From Glandiceps talaboti (taxonomy: Eukaryota; Hemichordata; Enteropneusta; Spengelidae), in assembly GCF_964340395.1 (NCBI RefSeq), contig NC_135559.1:12651759-12715758 (forward strand): a DNA stretch of 64,000 bases, given 5' to 3'. Below, one piece after another: positions 52,110 through 64,000 of this stretch. Position numbers and translations under genes: made by a program. Below the pieces are notes generated by a model. The model did not search any database. It was given only the letters and a program-made list of their open reading frames with translations, and was not told the origin of the DNA. Positions within the stretch are counted from its first letter, which is position 1. The number at the start of each line of letters is the position of its first letter.

Positions 52110-55080
52110 CTCCAGAATTTAAATTATAGTGGAATTCAAAATTGTCAAATTTGACCAGATTCTGTTCCATTAATAAAGTTGTTTTCTGACAAGTAGGTAA
52201 AAATCTACCTCATCTCATATTTTGGCAGAGTTCTCTGGTTATGTTTTAGTCAATTTGGAACAAAATTTCTACAAGATAATCCATCTTCCCTCACAGAAGA
52301 AATTGTTATGAATGTTAACTGGGTAAAAAATGCAGCTGACCTACTTCATACTTTTTAGTTTACTTTCAAATTGACTATAAATAAACGTGGAAACATACTG
52401 CCAGATTTCTGTCCGTTACAAAAGTGTGTCTAGTAATACATACATAAAATCGCCACTAAGTTGTAGCAGTAGGATAGAATGTAAACCTTTTAGTACAACT
52501 TTCAATCAAATATAAATGACGTCTAGAGATAGTTAAAATTTTACACCATTTTGCCTCAACTCTGAAAAATATTCTTTAACTACTTTGCAACACAAACAGT
52601 CTTTTATTCACCAGATCAATACTAATTCTCTCGTACATGCCTCCATGGGGTCTTTCATTACCATGGCGATGACATTTGAAAAGTAACAAATCCTTTCTGC
52701 ATTTGGCATTTTGTTACAGATATGGTTTCATTTATCCTTACTTGTACAATACATGTATATACATCCTATAATATTCAATAGCTGCTGTAACCATGGCATA
52801 ATAATACCAAATCTGTGTACACTGCTTTTCTTCTGCATTACCACAAAAGAATAATCATGCATTTATCTCCATACACTTTTAAAGTGATGAAATGACTTGT
52901 TCATAAACGATGCACAAACAGAATAGCAGTTTACACTTCAGTGTTCGCCACAGATGAAAAAATATTAAAGGGTGGCTAATTTGCATAAATATTAGCATAT
53001 TAATTTGCATATGTTTACATAAATGTGCAAGCAGTATGTATTATACACTAGCTACTCAAACGCTCTAGGACATTTTACTTTACTTATAGAATTGTAATAG
53101 CAGGGCCTGGGCTACTGGGCTACTGTCCTGGGCTACTTGTAGTTTAGTAGTAAAAAATTTACAATTACATTAAACGCAACAGGTAAGTGTTTATTTCCAC
53201 ACATACAGACTCCACTTATCAAATTATATTGTACAATGGTCATATTAAGAACCAAAACACTGAGACAGTAGCTGTTGGGGGAGTTCTTCGTTTTAGTCTT
53301 GTGGTATACAATGACCACCAGTAGCTGTTGAGGAGTTCTTCGTTTTAGTCTTGTGGTATACAATGACCACATACAAGTATATGCCAAGAGCGAGTTCTTA
53401 ACAGTCATTCACTGATTGTAATCGCTTCAGAAACTTATAAGTTACAGGAAAAGGGCAGACTGAATCAAAAGTTTGGAAACCAAGAGACCCAGCCAAGTAA
53501 AACTGATGTTATGACCCAAGAATCCATGAATTATGCATAGACCAAGCTAATGGAGTATTGAGACAGGCTTTAAATATTCAATATTTCCTGTCTCCTAGGA
53601 AAACATCGATTCCTGGGCTACAGAGGGACATGCATAATCTTTTCATGGGTTACATAATAAGCTATGTACATCTACAGTTGTTCGTTATTCTTGACTCTAT
53701 GAACAAAAACCATGACTTAGTAATAATTTCATATTAACACAAGTTTGTAACTGTGTAGAAAACCATAAATTTGTAATATTTAAAGTTCTTCACTAAATGA
53801 ACATCAATAACCAGACAATAATTTCATATTTTCATACATTCTTGACTTCATGAACAAATTATAATCACCCTTTTTTCAAAAATTCAATAGATATATATTC
53901 ATATTTCTAGTAATGGAAACACTGTTTCTTACTGGTTTGTCGTGATTTCAGTTGAAATAAGTGAATGGTCTCTGTCAAGGTCACAAAAAGGTAAATTGAA
54001 AGATCGCAATTTTGTGTTATTTTCACCCCCATTAATAACTATTCTGATCAACAGCTAATACATAATGTTATTTCAAAACATATGTCACATAACCTTGAAA
54101 AATTATTACATAATTTGACACCCACGTGGAGTTTGTATTATTTGTATCACAAAATGGCAGATAATACTTTGTTTTTGCTACAGTTAGTGACTAGGTGGGC
54201 TAATCCAATTCTTTGTACATTTTACAAACTATCCCAACTCAAAAATTACATCACAATTATCTCCCTCCCAATGGGGGTCATCAACAAAAGCTGTTATCAT
54301 TGAAGAAATGAAAAGTCTTTCGTCGAAATTTGGTTAAAAGTGCAAAAATGAAATTCACCAATCTCCCTTCTCCCCCTAAACAAATGAAGTTCGCTTATTG
54401 AGCTTGTGACATTGTGCGATCGTCCCTAATAAAAATTTTAATTCCAAAATTATGATGCCAAACTGAATGCAATAATAAGTAAAGATCTCTGGAGCAAGGG
54501 TTATAACATGTTTGTGTAAACACAAGTCAATCAACAAAATATTCAATATCCATTTTGGAATCTGATATGCATATAAAATGGAAGGTATAACATGGATCAA
54601 TTTCTCTACTTTCGTGCTTCACTTACAGTAAGACATTCACTCTCAAGAATCTATACAAATTACATCTTACCTTTCAACAGCATTTTAGACCAAACAAAAA
54701 ATATCTTGTATTTCAGGTTTGAACATCAGTTAGCCTATACTACTTTACTAAGCAGGGGTGATGGGAATATTATTGAGGGACAACACAGGCTGAAAAGCAG
54801 TTTTTTTTTACCACAACTAATAAGTGAAAATTGAAACCTTAAAGACAACATAACTTATAATAGAACTAAGTGATATTTCATGTCGTTGTAATTTGCACAC
54901 AGCTGAATGTGCTCAACTGAAGAGACAACATCCCTAATGAAATAATGACTTTTACATTATACATATCAAGTACTAGATGATACACTATTTCTGCGTTGCC
55001 AGGGGAGCTGACTGACAATACTGACATTTTGGAGTTGCATTTTGACTTGTAATATGGATGCCCAATCACAAGGCAGCACA
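52110..55080. other. No gene seen; one tandem doublet
   Basis: A 53-bp doublet at 53265-53375 (AGTAGCTGTTG, GAGTTCTTCGTTTTAGTCTT) and otherwise AT-rich unrecognised sequence. Confidence 0.55.
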
Positions 55081-55087
55081 AAACAAG

Positions 55088-55400
55088 CCTGGATCTAGGC
55101 TTGCAGTTTTTGCTTGTAGTATATGCACCCTTTCATGTGACTGCAACACAGTACAAGCGTGCTAGCCTGGATCTAGGCTTGCAGTTATCACTTGTGATAC
55201 ATGCACCCTTTCATGTGACTGCAACACAGTACAGGCGTGCTAGCCTGGATCTAGGCTTGCAGTTATCACTTGTGATATATGCACCCTTTCATGTGACTGC
55301 AACACAGTACAAGCGTGCTAGCCTGGATCTAGGCTTGCAGTTATCACTTGTGATACATGCACCCTTTCATGCGTTGGCAACACACTAAAAGTATGCTAGG
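55088..55400. repeat. 78-bp minisatellite, four copies
   Basis: Unit contains CTGGATCTAGGCTTGCAGTT, CACTTGTGATACATGCACCC and TTTCATGTGACTGCAACACA. Because 78 is divisible by three an open frame runs through all copies; I do not take it as a gene. Confidence 0.92.
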
Positions 55401-55503
55401 CCTGAAGATGGTGTATCATTTCTTTCTTGTAATATTATACTTTTCCAATGGCAACACAGCATAAGCCTGGAGATCTATGTTCAGTTCAAGATACTGTCTT
55501 TCT

Positions 55504-55541
<38 letters not shown>

Positions 55542-55544
55542 CTG

Positions 55545-58370
55545 AATGTACTGTACACACCAAACAAAGCTAAGCACATGTAACCTCTTTAATATTCACA
55601 TTTAAAGGTCCCCTTTGGATTACTATTAAAATCTAGGTGTGAAAACTGGTTGTCTGACAGAGCTATAGAAAAAAGTTACAAGTTGGGCCAGAACAAACAT
55701 AACCCCATGTCATCTTATTATGACAATACCAATGCAATGAACTGAGATTGACACATACCCTTTACGCCAAAATTTCACAACGTGGGAGATCAAATTCAAT
55801 ACTGGAGATGATGACTGCTGTAAGAATAGTAACCTCATTGTCAATGTTTCCACATACATGTAGCTAATATAAAAAACATTCTTAGGATTCATACTAAAAA
55901 TACATACACATTTTCTATGACTGAAATTACACTTTATGTAATTTTTTTTTTAATTCCTGATATTTTTCTATCACATGACACTAACAAACCACATTGATTA
56001 ATACATAATATTAATAAATTTACCAAATTTAATGTGTTTATATTTCTTTTCTGGAAAGTAAAGGAAAATTTAAGGTACCTACGTACATGTAAATGAACTA
56101 CCAAGTTCTGAGACTCCCAATCAACCACAAAAATGAACTTAAATTCATAAATTCTGTTGCCATGTTCATTCTAGCCTATTTCACAATTTTTACACAAGTA
56201 CAAATATTTTCACAGAGAAATATCACTAAAAATTCTGTTACTACATTCATCCATTTCAATTTTTGCACTAAGTATAAATACAGATTTTCCTAAATATTTT
56301 CGAGAAAAACAACACTTTTTTTTTTTGCCATATTCACTATAAGGCTCTCATAATTTTTATGATAAACATTTTATTACATATAATTTTCATTGAGAAATAG
56401 TGCTCATCAAATGCCATGTTTATTACAGGCTCTCAATTTTTATACCATAAAAACATTATTTCAAATATCATTTTCATTGAGAAATATTGCTCACAAAATT
56501 TTGTTGCCATTTTCTTATGGGCTATCTCACAATTTTTTTTTATATTTTGAGTACTTTTTGAGTACTTGTTTTTATCTGTATCCATATTGTTGAAAATATG
56601 CCATCAATAAACCGTATTACCTTGAAATCCTGGCATTTTGCCAACAACACTGCAATGTCATACTCTGTATGAACTCCATAGTATAAACAGAAACATTGAA
56701 AGGTTAAAGGTCATGGTCACCATGGTTGACTGTGACAATAACAAATATGTAGGTGCTGTATATTTAATAAACGTATTTGCATTCCATTCTTTTATTTCGG
56801 CACAACTAAACAACTAATTTCTACAATAAATTCTACAATATAAAAGAAGTATCTTTGTATAAAAATGTTCACATTTAATAAAAAATTTAGTAATTATTCA
56901 TATTTGAATAACAAAATATCTATACATTTTCTAAAGAAATATTAAGAGCCTTTGTCAATATATATTTCTGGAGATTTAATATTCCTCCTCTGAAAATATT
57001 TTCATTGAATAAATGACATTTTCCTCTAAACTCATTATTGGAAACTGGTCGCATGTGCACAGGCACACACGCACGCACGCATGCACATACGCACACACTC
57101 TGAAAATGATCAGAGAAATGCAAGCTTTGAACAGTAAAAACCCCTGGCAACAACCATTCACAAATATGCCATTACAATGAGAAATCAATCATTTTCTGCA
57201 TTTTTCACAGTCCAGGTAGGAAACTGCCTCGCGAAAGAGATCACCATGAAGCATAGTCAATGGCAATCACAATGCAGACAATTTACCATATGGTGTAAAT
57301 GAATGTTATTTTTATCATGTCGATAGTAAATATTGACCATCTATATTTTATCATGTCATACAGACCACACCCTGAGAAAGATGCATGGAAACAGTGTTTC
57401 TATTACAGTCTGCCTATACAAAGGTGAACACACTTCTTGCTAAGGTTTGAGCACCCTTGCAAAAACAGGAGGGGTATAGTAGGAGACAGTGTACCCTCCA
57501 ATGATGGCCAAATTTTGAAATTTTGTTATTTTTTTAATTTTAGTGGGATTTCTTGTGAGTCACCACATAGTAAAAGATAGGGGGACACCAAATTTTGGTA
57601 CATCAGTAGAAATTGTGTGCATCAGTGGCATGTCAAATTGGCTTAGAGGGCACACTGGTTGGGGGGGGGGGTGTAAGGGCACATTGGTAGGGGAGGGGGT
57701 GTAACAACAGTAATGGTCTACTTATCACATACATCTGATATCTAGATTTGGAAAAGGATACAATTAAGATTTCTACTAAAATAAAATAAAATATAAATAT
57801 TTCGTCATAAAAATTTTGAAGAGTTAACCTCTGTTTAAACCCTTCACCAAAACACTATTAGCATGAACAACAATTCTAATCTAGGACATGATTATTTTAA
57901 TCACTCTAATTTTGTGAAATTTTAGAATGTAGCACACTTTTCATTAGTCAAAATTAATGTACAGATGGTGATTACTGGAAACATGAATACACAACGTAGC
58001 ATTATAGAATACATAGCACAGAATGCGTGATAAAGCAAGTTAGGTTACACAAAGTACAGTATTTACTACGGCAGAATTTACTATAAACAACAGTGTAACA
58101 TCTGCAAAGTGTTGCAACATAAAAAGGGTCCATTTTAACAGAATATTAATCCCTTTTCTCTCTAGTTGGTGGTTGTTTATATACAAGTTGAGAGACAGAG
58201 GATTCACTATGGAAGAGTTTGTGTAGCAAATTGTAACAGTACAGTCAATTTAATCTTGGTTAAGTTTTGAAATGTGCCAATCTGTCTATCACAACAGAAT
58301 GTCTATTTTTGGCCAAGGCTACTTATCTGTTCAAAGTTTGCTTTACTACAGAATGATATACTTATATCAC
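55545..58370. other. No gene seen
   Basis: Very AT-rich with degenerate repeats of TTTTCATTGAGAAAT near 56200-56500, a G-run at 57660 and nothing coding. Confidence 0.5.
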
Positions 58371-58374
58371 TAGA

Positions 58375-58855
58375 CTGTTAAAACAGGAGCAGACCTAATA
58401 CTGTTAATACAGAGGCAGAGCTAATACTGTTAATACAGAGGCAGAGCTAATACTGTTAATACAGAGGCAGAGCTAATACTGTTAATACACAGGCTAGGGC
58501 TAATACTGTTAATACAGAGGCAGAGCTAATACTGTTACAGAGGCAGAGCTAATACTGCTATACTGTTAAAACAGACGACTGTTATACTGTTAAAATAGGC
58601 AGGGGCCAACACTAAACACAGCGGCTGGGCTAATACTGTTAACACAGGCAGGGGCTAATAGTGTTATCACAGAGGCAGAGCTAATACTGTTATAGACAGA
58701 GGCAGAGCTAATACTGTTCGAGGCAGACCTAATACTGTTGTCACAGAAGCAGGTACTAATACTGTTAAAACAGACAGGGGCTAATACTGTTAAAACAGTT
58801 AAAAACAGACAGGGGCTGTAATACTGTTAAAACAGACAAGGGGCTACTCATACTT
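58375..58855. repeat. ~26-bp minisatellite, ~15 copies
   Basis: Unit built on AGAGGCAGAGCTAATACTGT and TAATAC, with variable deletions and later AACAGACAGGGGC variants. Confidence 0.92.
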
Positions 58856-59762
58856 TGTACAAATGTAGTTGTATGTTAATTTACAGTTGTCATTATATAA
58901 TGTTCACTGTATAATAATATAACAATATGCTTGTTTTGGAAGAGGTTGTAAACAACTGTATGTAGTGTGTCATTACATAATTTTCACTTTATGGCACAAC
59001 TGCCATAACCATGACAACAGAATGATAACCTCATGTTACAAATGTTACTTACAAATGTACATCTGTTATTACATAATGTTCACCACCATGACACTACATT
59101 TGTATTACAACAAAATATTCATTTTGGCAGCGGCTACTTATAATTGTACTAGTGTCCATTCATTACATAATTTTCACTGAAGTGTTATGACAAACTGCTC
59201 ATTTTTGGCAGAGGCACCTTGTAACTGTACGTACATGTAGGTCTCTTTATCACAAACTGTTCACCATAGTACAGCTTAAGATCAAAGAGAGCGGTGAAGA
59301 GTGCATCTGACATCCTTCTAGAAATGGGTGAATTACAGGGCAGTTTATACTAATCAGGTCACACAGCCCGCCAGATAGTTTGCTGGTATGTCATGCCATG
59401 CTTAGATTACATGGCAGTAAGCCCAGTTATCACATCTGTCAACTATAACTTGTGAAAGTGGTCAATCATAGACCCAGATCAGCTGTCTATTTACTCCTAT
59501 GATATTGTACGTTATAACGATACAAGTATAAGCGTGATGTACTCTCGTATTTGTATTCATGTTTACAGTTTTCTGTACAGAATGAGTGGAAAGTGCAGCA
59601 AAAACAACATACACACTGAGGAAAATAACCTCAGAGTACCCCATACTAGCACTTACATGTCATCAGCAGTGGTGTTATTTCATATGTTTATCCAAACAAC
59701 AAATTTCATTAAAACTGTGCATTCATGTCATTTCATGTATATTTAGGCATGCTTATTTGCAT

Positions 59763-60318
59763 ACAGGACTTGAAAGTAACTATTTCCTTTCTTAGTCCCA
59801 GTGGGCTACCAATTTTGGATATTGCTAGCTCAAAGATGCTGACCAGTAGTCTCATATACCTGAACTGAAAACAGAGTTCCTCTACTGGAAATAGTACTGC
59901 TATGTCGCTAAATCTTCCATCCTTTACATCACTGCATAATTAGTGGGTAGCCTGAGTGACAGCCCCATGACAAGAATACTTGATCTTTCAGTTCCAAGAT
60001 GTATTGTGCAAGAAGATGTCACTTTTGTTGTTACATTAAGTTTTGTTTTGTCTTATTACATTTGAACATCAGGAAATGGTTGAAAGACATATTGACCTCT
60101 TAGATTAGAATGATTTTATAGATGACATACAGGGACTTTACAGGTGAACCCAGGGTACAGTCAGGTGACAACACCCCCGGAGTAGTGCGTGCAAACCCCT
60201 CACCACGTACACAATACATGGCATTGTATGGAAAGACAAAATACATCTTGGAACCAGCAACAGGTTTATTGGTAGTCTGTGGACACAGGACTACTGTTAA
60301 TTTCGAACCCTGCAGGTA
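59763..60318. mobile_element. hAT-like MITE copy with internal insertion
   Basis: Left part 59763-59960 matches 27718-27905 (AGTGGGCTACCAATTT, AAAACAGAGTTCCTCTA, ACTGCATAATTAGTGG-like). Right part 60268-60318 matches the other end (TGGTAGTCTGTGGACAC, GACTACTGTTAA, CGAACCCTG). Between them lies about 300 bp, of which 59996-60122 matches the block at 27436-27590. Confidence 0.65.
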
Positions 60319-60934
60319 TGTAGATATGTTTACAATACTACAGTATATTAGTTCCAGTTAAGGGACAAACCTGCCACTAAATCATTGAAAGGCATTGATT
60401 TATTGATTTATTGATTTATTTCACCACTATCTCTCTTTTCTCACATTCAAACACATTTTACTTCACCTTATATCTTTGACACTAAAGGGGCTTGGTGCAG
60501 AAAACCATTCCCCCGACAACCCAACAGAAGCTGATACAACGAAGATACTGTACAAGATATATACTTGCCAAAATATGCACAACAGGCAACGTGTTATCAC
60601 GCAGACACAGATATGACATAGTCTAGAAATATTTAGTTCAGTCACGGGTCATCATTGTACACACAGTACAGGTCAGTATGGCACCATCACAGTATCTGAT
60701 ACAGCTGCCCATCTTGTAACCTTTGAACCCCGACCCTTGTCCCGACATTGTAGACATAGATATGACAGGGTCTAGAAATATTTAGTTCAGTCACAGGTCA
60801 TCATGTATATTAATAGTGCAGGTCAGTATATTTCTATGGGCCATTCCAGTAGTTACGTGATACAGCAGACCCACCCTGTAAACTTTGAATCAAACCCCCC
60901 ATGTTGATGGTATTTGACAGGCATCAATCGTATG

Positions 60935-61112
60935 TGTCAACTGGACTAGGGAGGCATTGGTGGTACACACTGACTGTACTAGGGAGGCATTGGTGGTACA
61001 CACTGACTGTACTAGGGAGGCATTGGTGGTACACATTGACTGTACTAGGGAGGCATCAATGCCACACATTGACTGTACTAGGGAGGCATTGGTGGTATTC
61101 ACTATACTAGCA
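60935..61112. repeat. 33-bp minisatellite, five copies
   Basis: Unit contains CTGTACTAGGGAGGCATTGG and TGGTACACACTGA. It also gives open frames on both strands because 33 is a multiple of three. Confidence 0.93.
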
Positions 61113-61654
61113 TTCATGTCATAATGGCAAGATCTTTTCATTTATTATGACTGTGTTCATGATATGACCTGCACTGGGCCCAGTCAAACAATACATACAG
61201 CTGTTACCTTGTTTATTACACAGTAACTGTTGGATGACTGCACTCGTCATACAAGTTACAACAAGCTGTTACTGGAAATATGCATGCCTGTGTTATGATG
61301 TCCACATATTTATCTTATTGATTACTCTTAGAACACATGCTGGCCCCATTCCAAGATTTGGAATATAAAGCAAGGAAGCTTTCATCCAAGGCTGTTTCAT
61401 ATGATTTGCCTTTGCAAGTTATCTTCAAACCACTTTGTAATTCTAAATTTTCATAAAATCTATTTCACAAGTTATAATTTTCTGACTATCGGATAATACT
61501 GTATATGCTTGTATTTCAGCAGTGGATTTATTTGAGCTACATATGTGTATGAAAGATGTAAACAACAGTTGCACCGAATACGGTGAGAGTGGGACACCCG
61601 GATGAATAAATTATAAGTAGTGCAATGTCAGCCAAATTAAAGTGCCTCTGACAC

Positions 61655-61733
61655 ATCCTCGTCGGGATGCCAACGTGGTTTCTGTGAGTGGAGGTGTAAA
61701 TGGTAACGATATTGTATAGGAACTAGACTAGAC
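61655..61733 (-). repeat. Dispersed repeat, GTAGTCTAGTTCCTATAC family
   Basis: Reverse copy: GGGATGCCAACGTGGTTTCT at one end and GTATAGGAACTAGACTAG at the other. Confidence 0.65.
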
Positions 61734-61739
61734 ACATCC

Positions 61740-62465
61740 TACATTGCCATTTGGCTAGATTGTTCATGTCACCAAAATCAATACAACTACAGCACCTTAT
61801 CGCAGTGAGAATCTTATTTTGACAGCCCAGCCCATCACTGGCACTAATGCCTGAAACCATGACAACTGCATGACATTTATAATGCTGTCAATTAGTATTT
61901 AAACTTAAAAAGCAGTGTTGTTCATTATGTCACCTGACCAGCTTAGAGTACATGCCACATATGTATATGTTATTTAGGGTATGCAAACAGTATAGACTAA
62001 ATACCACATCATATGCCATACACATATACAAAACCATACAAAGTCCAAAGACAGGTATTTGACTAAGATTTAACACATGCCAATAATATTAAGTCCTGGT
62101 TCTCCCAATTTGTCATTTTGTTTATCAAAAATATGCCTCGATAGAAAAAAGAGAAAATACTGCAAATTACATAAAAAATAACAAAAATTGAATTTATTTT
62201 CAGTATTTTGATATACCAGCCAGTGTTTTCCCACTAAAATGAAAGGCCTTTCCCGTAAAAATATTTTTTAACTCAATATGCCACATAATTTCCTAAATCA
62301 ACAAAATTTAAATCTGCATGACATGATCACTTTCTCTTTCAAATGACAGTAAACTGTTTGGAATCCATTCTAGTGATTCCCATCTAATACCGGACAACAT
62401 GAATTTCATTTGTCCTGATGCAGACGGAGTAAGTCAGTACTCAATCCTGACATTGTAAAATTCCA
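61740..62465. other. No feature seen
   Basis: AT-rich, without repeats or coding-like frames that I can support. Confidence 0.5.
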
Positions 62466-62469
62466 TGTA

Positions 62470-62815
62470 ACACTGGTCAGCATGATTACAGATAACGCAG
62501 GACAGCATGATTACAGATAACGCAGGACAGCATGATTACAGATAACACAGGACAGCATGATTATACATGTAGATATCACAGGACAGCATGATTATAGATA
62601 ATGCAGGACAGCATGATTATACATGTAGATATCACAGGTCAGCATGATTATAGATAATGCAGGACAGCATCATTATACATGTAGATATCGCAGGACAGTG
62701 TGATTACAGATAACACAGGACAGCATGATTACAGATAACGCAGGACAGCATGATTACAGATAACACAGGACAACATGATTACAGATAACACAGGACAGCA
62801 TGATTACAGGTAAAT
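62470..62815. repeat. ~25-bp minisatellite, ~14 copies
   Basis: Unit CAGCATGATTACAGATAACG with CAGGA; a longer variant has TATACATGTAGATATCACAG in place of the middle. Confidence 0.93.
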
Positions 62816-62829
62816 TAATGCGGGACAAG

Positions 62830-63734
62830 ATTTTGTACATGTAGGTCGTGATGTAAGCTTACACAAGGCAGGTTTCTATTAATATGTTTAAGTATGACCA
62901 CCTGGGCATAGGCAGAAATAGACTTGATGTTTTATGACATCCTCCTGTATGGGATGCATTTTAGAACATGTTTCATTAAATGTCATGTCTTTCTGAAGGG
63001 CCGCACAGGTCACATTGTGCTACAAAGATAAAATATAATCTAATAAGTAATGCACACTACTCATATGGGTGTTATCATACTAGAATATACCGAGGATGAT
63101 TCCTAAAATGATACAATCATCAATTTCAAACTGTGTGTGTGTGTGTGTGCCTGTCTGTCTGGGTGGGTGTGTCTGTACAGAATGTATGCCACCCTATGCA
63201 ATGTCTCTTCAACCAATGTAGGATAATTTAATCATAAATTCTACTGAAATCCAGTGCTGCACATCTTATCTTCAGATTTGTGCAAGGCTTTTTTGCAGGT
63301 TGTGTCGCGTATCATTGAGGGGAAGGGGCAGCATTACATGAATATTCAAGGGGGGCAGCATTACATGTGGTCATCCACATCGAAATAATAATAACTAACT
63401 CTCCAGGAATCCAGTGTATCATATCTCCAGCTGTGGTGAACAGTTTTTAGGTATGTTGTGTTATGTATCATATTCATAGGCAAAAATAACAGTTTCTCAG
63501 GACCCCGATCACAATCCTTAATTTGATAGTATTAATTATAAAGAAACTAATTAGGAAACAGATAATTAATTGTTGTGTCAATTAACCTGACATCTAGATA
63601 TTTCAGGACGCTGAGGTAAAGCTGTTGGTGACACCCTCCTGATGTGATGTTTCAAAGGGCCTATGTCAGATTAGTATTTCCTAGGTGTGAAATAAGTTGA
63701 CTGCCAGAACTATTGAAAAGAACGCAAACACAAA

Positions 63735-63736
<2 letters not shown>
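62830..63736. other. No gene seen
   Basis: Only a GT run at 63133-63150 and a short GGGGGCAGCATTACATG doublet near 63320-63370. Confidence 0.5.

Positions 63737-63824
<88 letters not shown>
63737..63824. repeat. (AC)n microsatellite
   Basis: About 43 AC units with one AA interruption. Confidence 0.95.
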
Positions 63825-63828
<4 letters not shown>

Positions 63829-64000
63829 CAAGACCCAACCACAATTCAAGTTATCTCTTTTTGGTAAGCCCCAATCTGAAGAACTGAACTGCTGTATCAA
63901 GAGTATGCATAACATCCGTGAAGATACGTACCATCTGGACTCTTCTGAGAGCAAAGACGGAAACTAGGGCACATTTTATAATTTAATATAATTAGTGCAA

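Noticed and set aside
55101-55388. Open frame with a 26-residue repeat (HAPFHVTATQY core)
   Set aside because: The 78-bp minisatellite unit is a multiple of three, so an open unit stays open by arithmetic; no splice sites or homology.
60890-61141. Open frames with an 11-residue repeat (TTNASLVQSVC or VLGRHWWYTLT)
   Set aside because: Same cause: a 33-bp minisatellite open on both strands at once.
63661-63967. Open frames of repeated His-Thr or Cys-Val
   Set aside because: They translate the (AC)n microsatellite.
31591-64000. A second coding gene in the right half of the window
   Set aside because: Long open frames there are explained by tandem repeats or transposable elements; no run of phase-compatible exons was found on either strand.

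Overview
The window is AT-rich eukaryotic DNA with long introns, GT-AG splicing, many microsatellites and minisatellites, and several families of short dispersed elements. The host protein (an animal TBL1/TBL1XR1 orthologue) and the repeat content point to an invertebrate animal, probably marine; I cannot name the species. There are no operons and no prokaryotic features.

Two protein-coding genes can be reconstructed, both on the minus strand. (1) A complete TBL1X/TBL1XR1 orthologue has 12 coding exons between 31590 (ATG) and 13682 (TGA). Every exon phase closes and the protein is 506 residues: LisH, F-box-like region, then eight WD40 repeats. It is the WD40 subunit of the NCoR/SMRT-HDAC3 corepressor. 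(2) Downstream lies a smaller four-exon gene, 7901 to 5092, for a protein of about 335 residues that I do not recognise. It has a Ser/Lys-rich N-terminus with a likely nuclear localisation signal and a helical-looking C-terminal domain. A possible isolated exon lies at 1998-2360.

Layout: 0-1.3 kb holds a Penelope-like retroelement fragment with a perfect 91-bp inverted repeat that carries two hammerhead ribozyme motifs head to head. 5.1-7.9 kb is the unknown gene, containing a partial inverted copy of one of its own exons. 8-12.5 kb is intergenic. 12.5-31.6 kb is TBL1; its introns are full of minisatellites, two of which have copied the exon's own 3' splice site. 31.6-64 kb has no recognisable coding sequence. 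It carries a 54-bp minisatellite, a tRNA-derived SINE just inside the gene, several MITE families, a 3.2-kb piggyBac-like element with a doubled left and a doubled right end (44.75-48.0 kb), an array of ATTGG motifs and many short tandem repeats. Part of this half may be 5' non-coding exons, promoter or first intron of TBL1, but I cannot place a transcription start.

The most interesting signals are the paired hammerhead motifs, the left-left-right-right piggyBac-like element with exchanged palindromes, the tandemly duplicated splice acceptors in TBL1, and the inverted exon fragment in the unknown gene. I see no new multi-gene system.
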